Assembly (NCBI GenBank): GCA_030654805.1
Contig: JAURWR010000016.1
Coordinates: 1-54,717, forward strand
Length of the DNA stretch: 54,717 nt
Source: Burkholderiaceae bacterium
GTDB lineage: Bacteria; Pseudomonadota; Gammaproteobacteria; Burkholderiales; Burkholderiaceae_C
Reading direction: 5' to 3'
A model generated the notes under the pieces. It saw only the letters and a list, made by a program, of their open reading frames with translations. It was not told the DNA's origin and did no database searches. The translations under genes were made by a program, and so were the position numbers. Shown here in pieces: positions 13,558 to 24,369 of the stretch; within the stretch, counting starts at the first letter, position 1, and every line of letters starts with the position of its first letter.

Positions 13558-14573
13558 GCCAGGCCCAGCACACTTCACTGCGCGGCCGCGTGGCCGCCGG
13601 AGCACAGCCCCGTCAGCGCGGCATGACCCTGGTCGAACTGATGGTCGGGCTGGTGATCGGCATCGTGCTGTCGCTGGCGGCCGCCTCGCTGTACCTCGCC
13701 ACACGAGAGACATCGCGTACCTCGCAGTCCATTTCCGATGTCAACGAAACGGGAAAGATCGCGCTTGAGATGATCGGCCGCGAGATCCAGAAGGCCGGTT
13801 TTTTCCCCGCCCAGTTTGGCTTCGACGCCGCGACCGCCAACCAGTTTGCCGGCGCCTTTGAAAACACAAAAGAGGCGGGGAATGTGGTCTTCAACACCGG
13901 TCTTTTCGGGTGCGATGGCGGCAACTACAACCCAGCGACCAAGGCCTGCCCACCCATCCCGGCGGCCAGCACCCCCGACTCGATCGTCATCAACTACTTT
14001 TCGACGCCCGAGTTCGGCGCCGGTTCGCTGATGGGCAACGCGAACGACTGCAATCGCAGACCGGTTTCCGGCGACCCGGCAAACAACGCCGCCGCCGCCG
14101 CCAGCCAGCCCCTGTTCGTGTCGAACCGGTTCAGCATCGTGGACACGGCCAGCTACGTCGACAACGACAAGAACACGGTGACCGTCAACAGCCTCGGCTG
14201 CCACGGCAACGGTGATGAACTGCAGGCGGCGGCCCAGCCGGCCATCGAAGGCGTCGAAGACATGGTCATCCGTTACGGCATCTACGGCGCCGGGACCGAC
14301 CAGTCGCCAACCCAGTTCATCACGGCAGCACAGGTCAATGCGGCCGGAACGATCAACACCCGCACGCCCTGGCAGCGGGTGACGGCGGTCAGCGTGTGCA
14401 TCGTCGTGCGGTCGCTCGCCAACTCGCGCCAGGAAGACAAGGCCGGCGAGGCTCGAACCTATCTCAATTGCCGTGATGCTGCCCCCCAACCGCTGCCCGC
14501 CGGCAGTCGCTTCATCTACAAAAGTTTCCAGCGTGTCTATGCCGTGCGCAACAACCTGAGCGGTGTCCTGTGA
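13554..14573 (+). CDS. pilW: Type IV pilus minor pilin PilW
   Basis: A 339-residue minor pilin. The prepilin-peptidase site RG/MTLVELMVGLVIG lies about 24 residues from the start and Glu5 is present. Downstream are the typical PilW segment KIALEMIGREIQKAGF and a large periplasmic domain rich in Asn and Thr. The ATG at 13554 forms an ATGA overlap with the pilV stop. The same frame is open further upstream, but that part would lie inside pilV. PilW works with PilX, PilV and PilY1 at the pilus tip in the studied systems. Confidence 0.92.
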   Translation: MSQAQHTSLRGRVAAGAQPRQRGMTLVELMVGLVIGIVLSLAAASLYLATRETSRTSQSISDVNETGKIALEMIGREIQKAGFFPAQFGFDAATANQFAGAFENTKEAGNVVFNTGLFGCDGGNYNPATKACPPIPAASTPDSIVINYFSTPEFGAGSLMGNANDCNRRPVSGDPANNAAAAASQPLFVSNRFSIVDTASYVDNDKNTVTVNSLGCHGNGDELQAAAQPAIEGVEDMVIRYGIYGAGTDQSPTQFITAAQVNAAGTINTRTPWQRVTAVSVCIVVRSLANSRQEDKAGEARTYLNCRDAAPQPLPAGSRFIYKSFQRVYAVRNNLSGVL

Positions 14574-15247
14574 GCAGGCTCACCATGCCCTCACGCAGTC
14601 AGTCGCCCATCGGCACGCGCCAGCGGCGCTCGGCGAAGCCCCTGCTCGGGATCGCCCTGCCCATCGTCCTGATGTTCCTGCTGGTCATCACGATTGCTGC
14701 GGCCTTCGGGATTCGGCGTGCAACCCTGGGCGAAGGCATCACCCGCAACCAACTCGACTACGAGGTAGCCAGGCAGGCGGCCGAGGCCGCGCTGCGCGAC
14801 GCCGAGCGGGACATGTTCCCGAAGGTGGCCGGCCAGCCCGCAGGCGCGCTGTGCGACCGCAGCCCCGACCGGCCCTTGCCCACCATGCTGCTGCCCGGCC
14901 TGTGGGAACCCGACTGCCGCAAGGGACAGTGCCGCAACACCCCCGACTACCTGGCCACGAGCGTCTACGCGACGGGAGCCAACCCGCAGCCCTGGTGGCC
15001 AGCCACCAAGGGTGGCCTGTGGGGCGACAACGAGGGTCTGGCGGTCTGCGACTTCACCGGCGGTGTGCCCATCGGCACCTTCACCGACACACCCGATGTC
15101 ATCGGCGTGGCGCGCCAGCCCGAGTACATGCTCGAGTTGATCGATCGCGCAGCCGATCCGCTGATACGCATCACCGCGCGCGGTTTCGGTGCCGACATCA
15201 ACACCGAGGTCGTTCTGCAGACCTACTTCAAGCCTCCTGGCAAATGA
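14570..15247 (+). CDS. pilX: Type IV pilus minor pilin PilX
   Basis: A 225-residue minor pilin. The start is GTG, overlapping the pilW stop (GTGA); the ATG at 14585 is an alternative. The likely processing site is LLG/IALPIVLMFLL. It lacks the Glu5 of major pilins, as is common for PilX and GspK proteins that cap the pilus. After the helix comes the family pattern RRATLGEGITRNQLDYEVARQ and AAEAALRDAE. Four cysteines lie in the globular part. It is followed by pilY1 with an ATGA overlap. Confidence 0.88.
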   Translation: MSRLTMPSRSQSPIGTRQRRSAKPLLGIALPIVLMFLLVITIAAAFGIRRATLGEGITRNQLDYEVARQAAEAALRDAERDMFPKVAGQPAGALCDRSPDRPLPTMLLPGLWEPDCRKGQCRNTPDYLATSVYATGANPQPWWPATKGGLWGDNEGLAVCDFTGGVPIGTFTDTPDVIGVARQPEYMLELIDRAADPLIRITARGFGADINTEVVLQTYFKPPGK

Positions 15248-18200
15248 ATCGAGACGCCATGAAAACTTCCTACGCCGTCATTGCACTCGTCATGTCGATG
15301 GTCGTCAATTCGGCCTCGGCGGAGCTGAGCGTCATCCCACCGAACATCGTCTCGACGACACAGAACAAGCCGATGGTGATGCTGACGGCGTCCAAGGACG
15401 TCACGATGTTCTGGAAGGCCTACACCGACTTCGAGGACATCGATTTCGACGGCAAGGTCGACTACACCTTCAAGCCGGCGTTCGAGTACTACGGCTACTT
15501 CGACCCGAAAAAATGCTACACGTACAACACGGCGGCTGAAGATGGGCGCTTCGAGCCGGCTGCGGCCAGCACGCAAGATGCAAGCGGAAACAATTACTGC
15601 ACCTCAGGCACCGGGCAGTGGAGCGGCAACTTCCTCAACTGGGCCACGATGTCGCGCATGGACATCCTGCGCAAGGTGCTCTACGGCGGGCTGCGCTCGG
15701 GCAAGGGCGTTGACACAGCGGCGAGATACGCCGCCGGCGACTCCGAGACCAGCACCACGCTGGAGCTGTCCTTCGTGCCGCGCAACAGCCAGGCGTTCGT
15801 CAAGTACTACAACGGCAGCGACCTGAACCAGCTGACGCCGTACAACAACGACAACAACCCCACAGCGATGTCCAAGGGCATCACCTTGTGCCGCAGAACC
15901 GCCGAGGACGCGGGCGTTTCCAGCGACGCCGCCAAGGTGTTCACGCCACAGATCCGTGTGGCCGTCGGCAACTACATCCTGTGGAACATGACCGAAGTCA
16001 GGTCGTGCAACTGGTCGGGCGAGATCGGCTACACCTGGAAGGGGCCAACCGTCGATTTCCTCAAGAACAACTACATCAGTCCCAACGGGTCCAAGGGCGT
16101 GGACAACGCGAACTATGTTCACCCGTTGAGCGTTCCTGCAAACCCCGCCCAGGGCGCCGTCTATGGCGGCATCGGTCCCAATCTGACGGCCCGGGTGCAG
16201 GTGTGCGCGTCAGCTGACAAGCTGGAACCGGGCTGCAAGCTGTACGGGACGGTCTACAAGCCGACCGGCTTGCTGCACGAATTCGGCGAAAGCACCGACA
16301 GCGGCAACAAGGCGGCTCGCGCCGAGTTCGGCCTGCTGATGGGGTCCTACGACCACAACATCGAGGCGGGCATCCTCCGAAAGAACATGGGGGAGATCAA
16401 CGACGAGATCAACCCGGCCACGGGTCAGTTCATCCTCAACGGTGCCCTGACCAAGGGCGGAATCATCCGATCGTTCAACGAGATCACGCTGTATGGCTAC
16501 AACGTCGGGACCGGCAACTATGGCCAGACCTGCCAGTCGGACACGCTGACCAACGGGAACTGCCCGTCCTGGGGCAATCCCGTGGGCGAGATGCTGCTGG
16601 AATCGACACGCTACTTCGCCGGCAAGCTCCCTTCCAAGGCACCGGGCGACAAGGACACGGCCATTGGGCTGCCCACGACCGTGGATGCGTCTCGCCCGGT
16701 CGACGCACCCAGCGTCTGGACGGACCCGATGAGCACGTATTCGGATGATTTCCTCGTCAAAGGCATCACCAAGCGATCCACACTGTACGGACGAGGCATC
16801 TGCCGCCCACTGAACATGCTGACCATCTCCGGCGGCGTGAACAGCTGGGACGGCGTGAACGGCCTCGCCGATGTGCCCAGCCTGCCCACGTTCAGCCACA
16901 TCACCGATACCGCCACGGCCGCAGCCTTGACCAAGATCATCGGCGACAAGGAGGGCATCACCAACACGACGCGGCTGGTCGGCAACAGCGGCGCGGCATC
17001 GCCCGACCTGATGTGCACCGGCAAGAACGTGACCGACCTCGCCCTGGTGCAGGGCGCCTGTCCAGACGGCCCCAATTTCCGCGGCACCTACCTCGGCGCC
17101 GGTGTGGCCGGATACGCCAACACGCACCGCGTGCGCGCAGATCTGGACGCCAAGGCCCTTCTGATCCCGGACCTGCCCTACAACGCAATGACCGTTCGCA
17201 ACTACGGTGTCACGATGTCGGGGGGCACCGCCACCATTGAAGTGCCGTTGCCTGGGCAAACCGAGTGCTCCGCCGCCAACGGCGGACTGGCCAACCCGGA
17301 CTGCAAGCGGGTCTACATCACGCCCGCGAGTCTGGACTCGCAACGTGGCGCGCCCGGCCCACTGCCGGGCAACATGGTCGACTTCAAGGTGCTGAGCCGC
17401 AGTGACGACGGCAAATCGGGCGCGGCCCTGGTGCTGTGGCAGCACAGCATGCTGGGCGAAGACCAGGATCAGGACCAACTGGATTCGATCCGATGGCAGG
17501 TCGGCGGAACGGACGAAGCGCCGACGATCACGATCTACACGCAGGCTGTCGAATCGGACACCGGATCGGCCGCACCCTTCGGCTTCGGCTACACCCTGCT
17601 GGGGACCGACAAGGACGGCCTCCACATGCACAGCGGCATCAACAAGTTCTTGGTGGCCGACCCCACCGGCGTGAACGTCGTAGCCACCGCCGCAGTCAAC
17701 GGCCCCGATGACGGCACCAAGTGTGTCGCTGCAGGTGGCAACCCAGCCGCGCCCAAGACCAAGCTGTGCTCGAAACTGGGCGCCGCCGGCAACGTCGTGC
17801 AAGGTGAAACCTACAAGACCTTCAACATGACCGGGGCGACAAACGCGAGCCTGAAGGAGCCGCTCTGGTACATCGCCAAGTACGGCGGCTTCAAGTACAA
17901 CAAGGACGACAAGGCCGCCGCCGCGGACCTCTATCCGACCCGCACGACGCAGTGGGACACGCGCAAAGCCGATGGAACCCAGTGCAACAACGGCCCCGGT
18001 GAACCTTGCGACGGTAACCCCGACAACTACTTCTATGCACGTCGCCCCGACCTGCTGGAGAAGTCGTTGCGCGAGATCCTCGAAGAGATCGTCACTTCGT
18101 CCAACACCGCACCGGCCATTTCGGCCAGCCAGTTGCAGGCCGGCGACCTGAAGGTCGTGGCCGCCTTCGATGGCGAAGACGGCAGCGGCGCGTTGACAGC

Positions 18201-20232
18201 CTTTGCGCTGAAGGCCAACGGGGTGTTTGCGTCGGGCGAAGGCAACGAGGCCTGGAAGGCTCACACCGAACTCACCAACATGCCCTCTGCCTTGCGGCAG
18301 GTGATCACCAACCGCACCACTGCGGCCGCTGCAATCGACAACACTGGCATTCCGTTCGAATGGGATAGCTTGAACGACACCGAGAAAAGCGCCCTCAGCA
18401 GCATTGCCAAGAAGGGTGGCGAAAGCGATGCCGACTTCAGCACCCGCAAGCTGGCTTACAACCAGCGCATGCTGGAGTGGCTGCGCGGGAGCACCGACAA
18501 CAAGGCCGAATTCAGGACCCGTCCGGCGACATCGATCATGGGCCCGATCGTCAACTCGAACCCGACGATCCAGACCCGTCCGCAAGGGCGCTACTTCGGC
18601 GATGCGTTCGCGGGCTACGGTGACTTCGTGTCGACCTGGAAAAACCGGCGCCTGGTGCTGTGGGCCGGTGCGGGCGACGGGATGCTGCACGCCTTCGACG
18701 CGAGCAGTGACAAGGTTCTGGGCGGCAAGCCGATCCTGTCCTACATCCCTCAGCCGCTGTTCACGAAGCTGCAGAACTGGGCATCGCCCACCGGCGCCAA
18801 GGTGCAGGCCATGGTCGACGGGTCACCGTTCGTCGGGGACGTGAAGGTGGGCGCCGACTGGCACACCTACCTGTTCTCTTCGCTCGGTCGCGGCGGCAAG
18901 GGAATCTTTGCACTCGACGTGACGAAGGCAGGCAAGCTCACCACCGTCACCGACGACAAGGGCACGCCGGCCGACAAGTCCGACGACACGACGACCACCA
19001 CGCTTGCCGGCTCCGAACTCGACGAGACCGTGGCGCACGCCAAGTCGATCTTCCGCTGGCAGTTGACCAACACCGACGAAGCAGCGGCGAATGACGACCT
19101 CGGCTACATCGTTTCCGAGCCCACGACCAGCATCTTCACCAACCAGCCCGGCCAGATCGCCATGATGAACAACGGCCGCTTCGCCGCACTGTTCGGCAAC
19201 GGCGTCGAAAGCACCCATGGCCGGGCCGTGCTGTACATCGTGTTCGCCGATGCAGATTCCACAGGCAACGGCGGCAAGTTCGTGAAGATCACGACGCCGA
19301 TCGCGGGAGGCAACGGCCTGTCGCAGCCGACCTGGGTCGATGTGAACAACGATCGCAAGGCCGACTACATCTACGCCGGAGACCTGAAGGGCAACCTGTG
19401 GCGCTTCGATGTCAGCAGCAACAATTCGGCGGACTGGAAAGTCTCTTACAAGGCCCTGGATTCCGCTGAAGGCAAACCGCTGTTCACGGCAAAGGACGCT
19501 GCCGACAATCCGCTGCCCATCACCGGCGCACCGGAGTTTCGTTTCGCCCGAATGGGCGGGGTCGTCGTGAGCGTCGTCACCGGCCTGTCGCTGAGCAGCG
19601 GAGACTTCCCGAACACGACACGAACTCACGGCATGTTCGGCATCTGGGACAACCCGGCGTTTTCGTTGATCGATACCAACGTGGCCATGGAAGCGGCCTT
19701 GCCGCGGACGCTGGACCAGCTGGCTGAGCGCGTGCTTCACAACACGGCCGACAACAAGAGTCGCTATCTGACGGGCGACCCCGTCAACTGGCAGGAAGAT
19801 CGTGGCTGGTACCTGTTTTTCAACGTGTCGTCGGAGATGGGCTTGAACAACCTGACCATCGCGAACGACCAGCTGGTAACGGTGACCGTGTCGCCAGCGC
19901 CGGAGAAGCTGGGGCTGGACACCGATGCCTGCTCGGACACGCCGGTGGCGCGGCTGCTGGCCGTGGACCCGATCACCGGCTTGCCCAGCGAGTTGCTGGG
20001 AACGTACACCGACCCTGTCACGCTGGCCACCTACTCGCTGGCGAGCATCGGCATTGCCGACCAGAAGCTGAAGTTCGGCGGCACGCAGCTCGGCACCGAG
20101 GGCGTCGATTGCAAGAGCGGCAATCTGGACTGCACGATCGGGGTCGGGGCCACCGGTCAGACGAACCTCAACTCCAGCCTCGGCAAGGGACGCATCTTCT
20201 GGCGCGAGATCCCCGGCTTGAAGACGAACTGA
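15244..20232 (+). CDS. pilY1: PilY1-type pilus tip adhesin and assembly protein
   Basis: A 1662-residue secreted protein that sits at the type IV pilus tip and controls extension and retraction, and in several species adhesion. The ATG at 15244 overlaps the pilX stop (ATGA); the ATG at 15259 is possible. A signal peptide is visible ([20 protein letters not shown] with AELS after it). The C-terminal beta-propeller includes the calcium loop [15 protein letters not shown] (Asp1366 to Asp1374), followed by [10 protein letters not shown], which is the family hallmark. A second EF-hand-like loop, DIDFDGKVD, lies near residue 65. I see no DxSxS motif of a von Willebrand A domain at the N-terminus, unlike Pseudomonas PilY1. 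Its length exceeds many homologs. Confidence 0.93.
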   Translation: MNRDAMKTSYAVIALVMSMVVNSASAELSVIPPNIVSTTQNKPMVMLTASKDVTMFWKAYTDFEDIDFDGKVDYTFKPAFEYYGYFDPKKCYTYNTAAEDGRFEPAAASTQDASGNNYCTSGTGQWSGNFLNWATMSRMDILRKVLYGGLRSGKGVDTAARYAAGDSETSTTLELSFVPRNSQAFVKYYNGSDLNQLTPYNNDNNPTAMSKGITLCRRTAEDAGVSSDAAKVFTPQIRVAVGNYILWNMTEVRSCNWSGEIGYTWKGPTVDFLKNNYISPNGSKGVDNANYVHPLSVPANPAQGAVYGGIGPNLTARVQVCASADKLEPGCKLYGTVYKPTGLLHEFGESTDSGNKAARAEFGLLMGSYDHNIEAGILRKNMGEINDEINPATGQFILNGALTKGGIIRSFNEITLYGYNVGTGNYGQTCQSDTLTNGNCPSWGNPVGEMLLESTRYFAGKLPSKAPGDKDTAIGLPTTVDASRPVDAPSVWTDPMSTYSDDFLVKGITKRSTLYGRGICRPLNMLTISGGVNSWDGVNGLADVPSLPTFSHITDTATAAALTKIIGDKEGITNTTRLVGNSGAASPDLMCTGKNVTDLALVQGACPDGPNFRGTYLGAGVAGYANTHRVRADLDAKALLIPDLPYNAMTVRNYGVTMSGGTATIEVPLPGQTECSAANGGLANPDCKRVYITPASLDSQRGAPGPLPGNMVDFKVLSRSDDGKSGAALVLWQHSMLGEDQDQDQLDSIRWQVGGTDEAPTITIYTQAVESDTGSAAPFGFGYTLLGTDKDGLHMHSGINKFLVADPTGVNVVATAAVNGPDDGTKCVAAGGNPAAPKTKLCSKLGAAGNVVQGETYKTFNMTGATNASLKEPLWYIAKYGGFKYNKDDKAAAADLYPTRTTQWDTRKADGTQCNNGPGEPCDGNPDNYFYARRPDLLEKSLREILEEIVTSSNTAPAISASQLQAGDLKVVAAFDGEDGSGALTAFALKANGVFASGEGNEAWKAHTELTNMPSALRQVITNRTTAAAAIDNTGIPFEWDSLNDTEKSALSSIAKKGGESDADFSTRKLAYNQRMLEWLRGSTDNKAEFRTRPATSIMGPIVNSNPTIQTRPQGRYFGDAFAGYGDFVSTWKNRRLVLWAGAGDGMLHAFDASSDKVLGGKPILSYIPQPLFTKLQNWASPTGAKVQAMVDGSPFVGDVKVGADWHTYLFSSLGRGGKGIFALDVTKAGKLTTVTDDKGTPADKSDDTTTTTLAGSELDETVAHAKSIFRWQLTNTDEAAANDDLGYIVSEPTTSIFTNQPGQIAMMNNGRFAALFGNGVESTHGRAVLYIVFADADSTGNGGKFVKITTPIAGGNGLSQPTWVDVNNDRKADYIYAGDLKGNLWRFDVSSNNSADWKVSYKALDSAEGKPLFTAKDAADNPLPITGAPEFRFARMGGVVVSVVTGLSLSSGDFPNTTRTHGMFGIWDNPAFSLIDTNVAMEAALPRTLDQLAERVLHNTADNKSRYLTGDPVNWQEDRGWYLFFNVSSEMGLNNLTIANDQLVTVTVSPAPEKLGLDTDACSDTPVARLLAVDPITGLPSELLGTYTDPVTLATYSLASIGIADQKLKFGGTQLGTEGVDCKSGNLDCTIGVGATGQTNLNSSLGKGRIFWREIPGLKTN

Positions 20233-20234
20233 CC

Positions 20235-20744
20235 ATGGTCACGTACCGAGTTACCAGCGGTCACCGGGCTTTCGCTTTCGAGGCGCGGCGAGCCACAGCA
20301 CCGCGCGGCTTCACGTTGATCGAGTTGATGATCACCGTCGCCATCGTCGGCGTGCTCGCCGGGATCGCCTACCCGTCGTACCGGGAGTACATCGATCGCA
20401 GCCGACGGTCCGAGGCTCAGGGCTTCCTGATGGAAGCCGCGCAGTGGATGGAGCGCTTTTATGCAGAAAACTACCGGTACGACCAGAACACGGCCAACAC
20501 GGCGGTCGCGGAGCTGTTTGCCGAGCAGCGCTTCACGAGGTCTCCCCGTGACGGGGCAGCGAGCTACACGCTGGGCATTCAGGACGTGACGGCCACGACC
20601 TTTGTCGTCCGGGCCACGCGGACGGGTTCGATGGCTGCGGACAAATGCGGCAATTTCGAGATCACCAGCACCGGCATCCGGCGTGTGAACGGCGCAACAG
20701 TATCGGCCGACCAGGCCCAGGCGATGGCGCGCTGCTGGAAGTGA
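20235..20744 (+). CDS. pilE: Type IV pilin, PilE family
   Basis: A 169-residue pilin, last of the minor-pilin operon. It starts two bases after the pilY1 stop. The leader is long (about 25 residues, ending in TAPRG), then the processing site [19 protein letters not shown] with Glu5, and the [18 protein letters not shown] helix typical of PilE-like minor pilins. A C-terminal pair, Cys139 and Cys167 (DKCGN and ARCWK), would form the D-region disulfide loop. In Pseudomonas this position encodes a minor pilin, not the main subunit, so it is probably minor here too; no separate pilA is in the window. Confidence 0.9.
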   Translation: MVTYRVTSGHRAFAFEARRATAPRGFTLIELMITVAIVGVLAGIAYPSYREYIDRSRRSEAQGFLMEAAQWMERFYAENYRYDQNTANTAVAELFAEQRFTRSPRDGAASYTLGIQDVTATTFVVRATRTGSMAADKCGNFEITSTGIRRVNGATVSADQAQAMARCWK

Positions 20745-20779
20745 ACCCGGCCTCCTCGATCAGGCGGCGGTGATCCGAC

Positions 20780-20801
20780 GCACGGTATGAGCACGGTATG
20801 A
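20780..20801 (+). repeat. Tandem 11-base repeat duplicating a start codon
   Basis: GCACGGTATGA occurs twice in a row (20780-20790 and 20791-20801). The second copy holds the ATG of the next gene at 20798. The first copy's ATG at 20787 opens a four-codon frame (Met-Ser-Thr-Val) whose TGA overlaps that start as ATGA. This could be a small translational-coupling leader or just a slippage duplication. Confidence 0.6.
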
Positions 20802-21412
20802 AAAACGGCTGGCCCTGGGTCGGATTCGGCACGGCACTCGCCGGCGCCGCTTCGCTGCATCTGGCCTTGGCGATGGCGCTGTCCGGCGAGTTCGATGGCA
20901 CGCTCTCGAAGCGCGGGGCGGTGGCAGCCGAGCCGTCTCGCGTCACCGTCCAATTGCACCCCTGGGTGGCCCCGCAGGCTGACCCCTTGATCGAACCCAC
21001 CGACGCGTCGAGCATGACCGAGGAGGCGGTTCAGTCATCCGCCGAGGACCTGCCGGCGTTGACGATCGCGTCCGCTCCCCCGCTGTCGCTCGATGCACCG
21101 GCGGAGGAGGGTCGCTACTACTTCAGCGTCGAAGAAGTCGACACGCCTGCGATCCCCAACCCGGATTGGCAGGTCGATGTGGCCCTGCTGCTGGGCATGG
21201 GTGTACGCAGCTTCAATGTGAATGTGCTGATCAACGAGACCGGGGTTGCCGAGCTTTGCACGATCACTCGGATGGAACCGGAACAGCCCGTCGATCTGCG
21301 AAAGTTGGTGGAGATGAAGCTGTGTGAAACCGTGCTGCGGCCCGCGATTCGCCGAGGGGCAGCGGTACCCAGCGTCAGACACATCGAGCTGATGCTGATG
21401 GCACCACCCTGA
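20798..21412 (+). CDS. Membrane-anchored protein with TonB-like C-terminal domain
   Basis: A 204-residue protein that I do not recognise by name. One N-terminal hydrophobic helix (about residues 8-29, WVGFGTALAGAASLHLALAM) is followed by a linker rich in Pro, Ala and Glu. A C-terminal domain (about residues 125-204) has a pattern like TonB C-termini: FNVNVLINETGVAELCTI, then a helix and VRHIELMLM. The linker has no Pro-Lys repeats as in true TonB. It lies 53 bases after pilE in the same direction, so it may be co-transcribed with the minor pilins; a role in pilus function is only a guess. Confidence 0.7.
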   Translation: MKNGWPWVGFGTALAGAASLHLALAMALSGEFDGTLSKRGAVAAEPSRVTVQLHPWVAPQADPLIEPTDASSMTEEAVQSSAEDLPALTIASAPPLSLDAPAEEGRYYFSVEEVDTPAIPNPDWQVDVALLLGMGVRSFNVNVLINETGVAELCTITRMEPEQPVDLRKLVEMKLCETVLRPAIRRGAAVPSVRHIELMLMAPP

Positions 21413-21437
21413 ATCGGCAACACCGCCCGCGATCACA

Positions 21438-22622
21438 TCAATCGAACAGCCGCTGCCCAGTCAGCCGCTCGTGCTCGCGCAGGGCGAATCGGTCTGTCAT
21501 GCCGGCGATGTAGTCGGCCACTTCGCGGGCGCGCTGTCGAACCGGAGCCTGCGGATCGGGCGCCCGGCTCGTCGCCGACTCGGGCAAGGATTCCGGTTCC
21601 TCGAAATAGCGCTCGAACAGTCCACGCACCACCTCGCGCGCACGATCGGTGGTGCCCTGCACCTGCGGATGGCGATAGAGGTGACGACTCAGGAAAAGCT
21701 TGAGTTCGGCGCTGCCGGCAGCCATCCCGGGACTGAACGACACCAGCGGAGGCAGCCCTCGCGCCTGGTCGGCCGACTGCGGAGCGTGATCCGCGAGCAG
21801 CCTGCGGGTGCTGTCGATCACGTCGTGAATCTGTGCCGACAGCATGCGCCGGATCGACTCGAACAGCAGCCGCCGGCCGGGCAGCGTCGGGTGGTCTCTC
21901 AGGGACTCGATGCGGTGGCGATCGAACACGCCTGCGGCCTGCAATTGCTCGATCGACAGCAGCCCCGAGCGCACGCCGTCATCGATGTCGTGCGCGTTGT
22001 AGGCGATCTCGTCGGCCAGGTTGCACAACTGGGCTTCGAGACTCGGCTGCGTTCGCGTCAGGAACCGGTGCCCCACGCCGCCAGGGTCGACCGCTTCGAG
22101 TCGCCGGGCATTGGCCTGCGAGCAGTGCTTGAGCACGCCCTCACGCGCTTCGAAGGTCAGGTTCAGTCCGTCGAACTGCGGATAGCGAGCCTCCAGCAGA
22201 TCAATCACGCGCAGGCTCTGGAAGTTGTGCTCGAAGCCTTCGCGACCGGGTTGAATCCGGTGCAGGCAGTCGTTCAACGCATCCTGCCCGGCGTGTCCGA
22301 ACGGCGTGTGACCGACATCGTGAGCCAGCGCGATCGCTTCGACCAGGTCCTCGTGCAAGCCCAGAGGCCGGGCGATCGAGCGCGCGATCTGAGCCACTTC
22401 GAGCGAGTGGGTCATGCGCGTGCGAAACAGATCGCCTTCGTGGTTCAGGAAGACTTGCGTCTTGTAGACCAGCCGGCGAAAGGCGGTGCTGTGCACGATG
22501 CGATCGCGGTCGCGCTGGAACTCGTTGCGGCCGGGTGAGGTGGGCTCGGGATGGCGTCGGCCGCGGCTGGATTCGGGCTGACTCGCGTAGGCGGCCAGTG
22601 CGCCGCCGTGGTGGGTGTTCAC
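21438..22622 (-). CDS. dgt: Deoxyguanosinetriphosphate triphosphohydrolase-like protein
   Basis: A 394-residue HD-domain dNTP triphosphohydrolase that cleaves dGTP or other dNTPs to the nucleoside and triphosphate. The GTG start at 22622 overlaps the aroB stop (GTGA). The [20 protein letters not shown] opening is typical of the short class of Dgt-like proteins. The metal ligands are His72 (THSLEV) and the His101-Asp102 pair in [17 protein letters not shown]-terminal [16 protein letters not shown] segment closes the domain. Physiological substrate preference cannot be read from sequence. It is last in the pilMNOPQ-aroKB-dgt run and converges on the TonB-like gene 25 bases away. Confidence 0.94.
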   Translation of the reverse strand: MNTHHGGALAAYASQPESSRGRRHPEPTSPGRNEFQRDRDRIVHSTAFRRLVYKTQVFLNHEGDLFRTRMTHSLEVAQIARSIARPLGLHEDLVEAIALAHDVGHTPFGHAGQDALNDCLHRIQPGREGFEHNFQSLRVIDLLEARYPQFDGLNLTFEAREGVLKHCSQANARRLEAVDPGGVGHRFLTRTQPSLEAQLCNLADEIAYNAHDIDDGVRSGLLSIEQLQAAGVFDRHRIESLRDHPTLPGRRLLFESIRRMLSAQIHDVIDSTRRLLADHAPQSADQARGLPPLVSFSPGMAAGSAELKLFLSRHLYRHPQVQGTTDRAREVVRGLFERYFEEPESLPESATSRAPDPQAPVRQRAREVADYIAGMTDRFALREHERLTGQRLFD

Positions 22623-23728
22623 GCGGTGTGTTCGGCGATCACTTCGGCGACGAGGGCATCGTCCGCTCGGTGCATGCTGGCCTTTCCGGGTGCATCGATG
22701 AGCACGAAGCGAATCTGGCCGGCCTCCGATTTCTTGTCGATGCGCATCAGTTCGAGGTAGCGCGCAGCCCCCAGTCGAGGGCCGCGAACCGGCAGGCCGG
22801 CGCGCTCGATCAAGTCGGCGATGCGTTTCGCGTAGGCGGCATCGATCAATCCGCAGCGCGCCGACAGGTCGGCCGCCATCACCATGCCGCAACCCACCGC
22901 TTCGCCGTGCAACCACTTGCCGTAGCCCAGGCCGGCCTCGATCGCGTGCCCGAAGGTGTGGCCGAAATTGAGGATGGCGCGCAGGCCCGATTCGCGCTCG
23001 TCCTGCCCGACGACCCAGGCCTTGATTTCGCAGGAGCGCTGAATGGCGTGGGCCAGCGCGGCCTTGTCACGCGCCCGCAGCGCATCGATGTGTTGTTCGA
23101 TCCAGCCGAGAAAACCATCGTCGGCGATCGGGCCGTACTTGATCACTTCGGCCAAGCCGGCCGAGATTTCACGATCGGGCAGGGTGTCCAGCGTGTCGAG
23201 ATCGGCAATCACCTTCAGCGGTTGGTAAAACGCGCCGATCATGTTCTTGCCCGCTGGGTGGTTGATCGCGGTCTTGCCGCCGACCGATGAATCGACCTGC
23301 GCCAGCAACGTCGTCGGAATCTGCACGTACGACACGCCACGCATGTAGCAGGCGGCGGCAAATCCGGTCATGTCGCCGATCACTCCACCGCCCAGCGCAT
23401 ACAGCACGACCTTGCGGTCGAAGCCTTCGCCCAGAAGCTTGTCGAAGATGAGGTTCAGCGTGTCCCAGTCCTTGTGGGCTTCACCGTCGGGCAAGGCGAT
23501 GGTGTGGACTCGCGAGTGGTGCGCCGCCAGAACACGTTGCACGCGCTCGGCATACAGCGGCGCGACCGTGGTGTTGGTGACGATCAGCGCCTCGGAAGAC
23601 CTGGGGCCGCACGCCACATCGACAGTGCGATCGAGCAGCCCGGAGCCGATGAGGATGTCGTAACGTCGATCGGCCAGATCGATGCTGACTTGGGTGATCG
23701 GTGATGTGGATGTGGGGTTCGTCGGCAT
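22619..23728 (-). CDS. aroB: 3-dehydroquinate synthase
   Basis: Second enzyme of the shikimate pathway: it converts DAHP to 3-dehydroquinate using NAD+ and a divalent metal. The chosen start at 23728 gives 369 residues, the usual length; the frame is open seven codons further to 23749. Motifs seen are the NAD-binding [19 protein letters not shown], then [20 protein letters not shown] with the substrate-binding Lys, and the metal-binding histidines in [11 protein letters not shown] and [11 protein letters not shown]. It lies 40 bases after aroK and is coupled to dgt. Confidence 0.97.
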   Translation of the reverse strand: MPTNPTSTSPITQVSIDLADRRYDILIGSGLLDRTVDVACGPRSSEALIVTNTTVAPLYAERVQRVLAAHHSRVHTIALPDGEAHKDWDTLNLIFDKLLGEGFDRKVVLYALGGGVIGDMTGFAAACYMRGVSYVQIPTTLLAQVDSSVGGKTAINHPAGKNMIGAFYQPLKVIADLDTLDTLPDREISAGLAEVIKYGPIADDGFLGWIEQHIDALRARDKAALAHAIQRSCEIKAWVVGQDERESGLRAILNFGHTFGHAIEAGLGYGKWLHGEAVGCGMVMAADLSARCGLIDAAYAKRIADLIERAGLPVRGPRLGAARYLELMRIDKKSEAGQIRFVLIDAPGKASMHRADDALVAEVIAEHTA

Positions 23729-23768
23729 GCGGCTATTTTGCCGCGCCACCGGAGCCGGTCATGCCGCG

Positions 23769-24335
23769 TCAATTCAGCGACGGCTCGATCCCATCGACCG
23801 GCGATGGAACGCTGTCCATCGGCAGCACGCCCGCCAGTTCCAGTTGCATCAGCAGCATGTTCACGAGGTTCTGAACCGAAGGGCGCCCGGTCTCGATGAC
23901 GAAATGAGCCACGCTCTGGTACAGCGGATCGCGAGCCTGGAACAACGCCCTCAGCCGAGCCAGTGGGTCCTGTACTTGAAGCAGCGGACGTTGCATGTCG
24001 TGTCGCAGCCGGCGAAACAGTTCTTCAGGAGTCGATCGCAGATAAACGGCCGTCGTGTGTCGGTGCAATGCATGGCGGTTGGCTTCGCGCAAGACGACGC
24101 CTCCGCCGGTGGCGAGCACACCGCGATCGGCGCGCACCAGCTCAGCGATCACGTCCTCTTCGATGTCCCGAAAGCGCTCCTCGCCCTCGGCCTCGAAAAA
24201 CTCACGGATGCTGCAACCGATCTGACGCTCGATCACCGTGTCGCTGTCGCTGAACGGCACGCCGAGGCGGCGGGCGAGGTGCCTGCCGACCGTCGACTTG
24301 CCGCCCCCGGGCATGCCAATCAGGCTGACGAACAT
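23769..24335 (-). CDS. aroK: Shikimate kinase
   Basis: Phosphorylates shikimate at the 3-hydroxyl with ATP, step five of the pathway, as a small P-loop kinase in the cytoplasm. The 188 residues begin with the Walker A motif GMPGGGKST (residues 7-15), with the shikimate-binding DSD (SDSDTVIE) and the GATGGG-like VLATGGGVVLR. The lid arginine region MQRPLL is present. The C-terminus is about 15 residues longer than in the shortest homologs. It lies 34 bases after pilQ; the pilMNOPQ-aroKB order is common in proteobacteria. Confidence 0.96.
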   Translation of the reverse strand: MFVSLIGMPGGGKSTVGRHLARRLGVPFSDSDTVIERQIGCSIREFFEAEGEERFRDIEEDVIAELVRADRGVLATGGGVVLREANRHALHRHTTAVYLRSTPEELFRRLRHDMQRPLLQVQDPLARLRALFQARDPLYQSVAHFVIETGRPSVQNLVNMLLMQLELAGVLPMDSVPSPVDGIEPSLN

Positions 24336-24369
24336 GCTCGCGCGGGCCCGGACTCCGACCGGCCCGAAA

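Noticed and set aside
14563-15243. N-terminal extension of the pilY1 frame over pilX
   Set aside because: pilX is the better gene there, and the signal peptide of pilY1 begins at 15244 or 15259.
16210-18690. An 826-codon open frame on the minus strand opposite pilY1
   Set aside because: It is a codon-bias shadow of pilY1, with no domain, signal or ribosome site.
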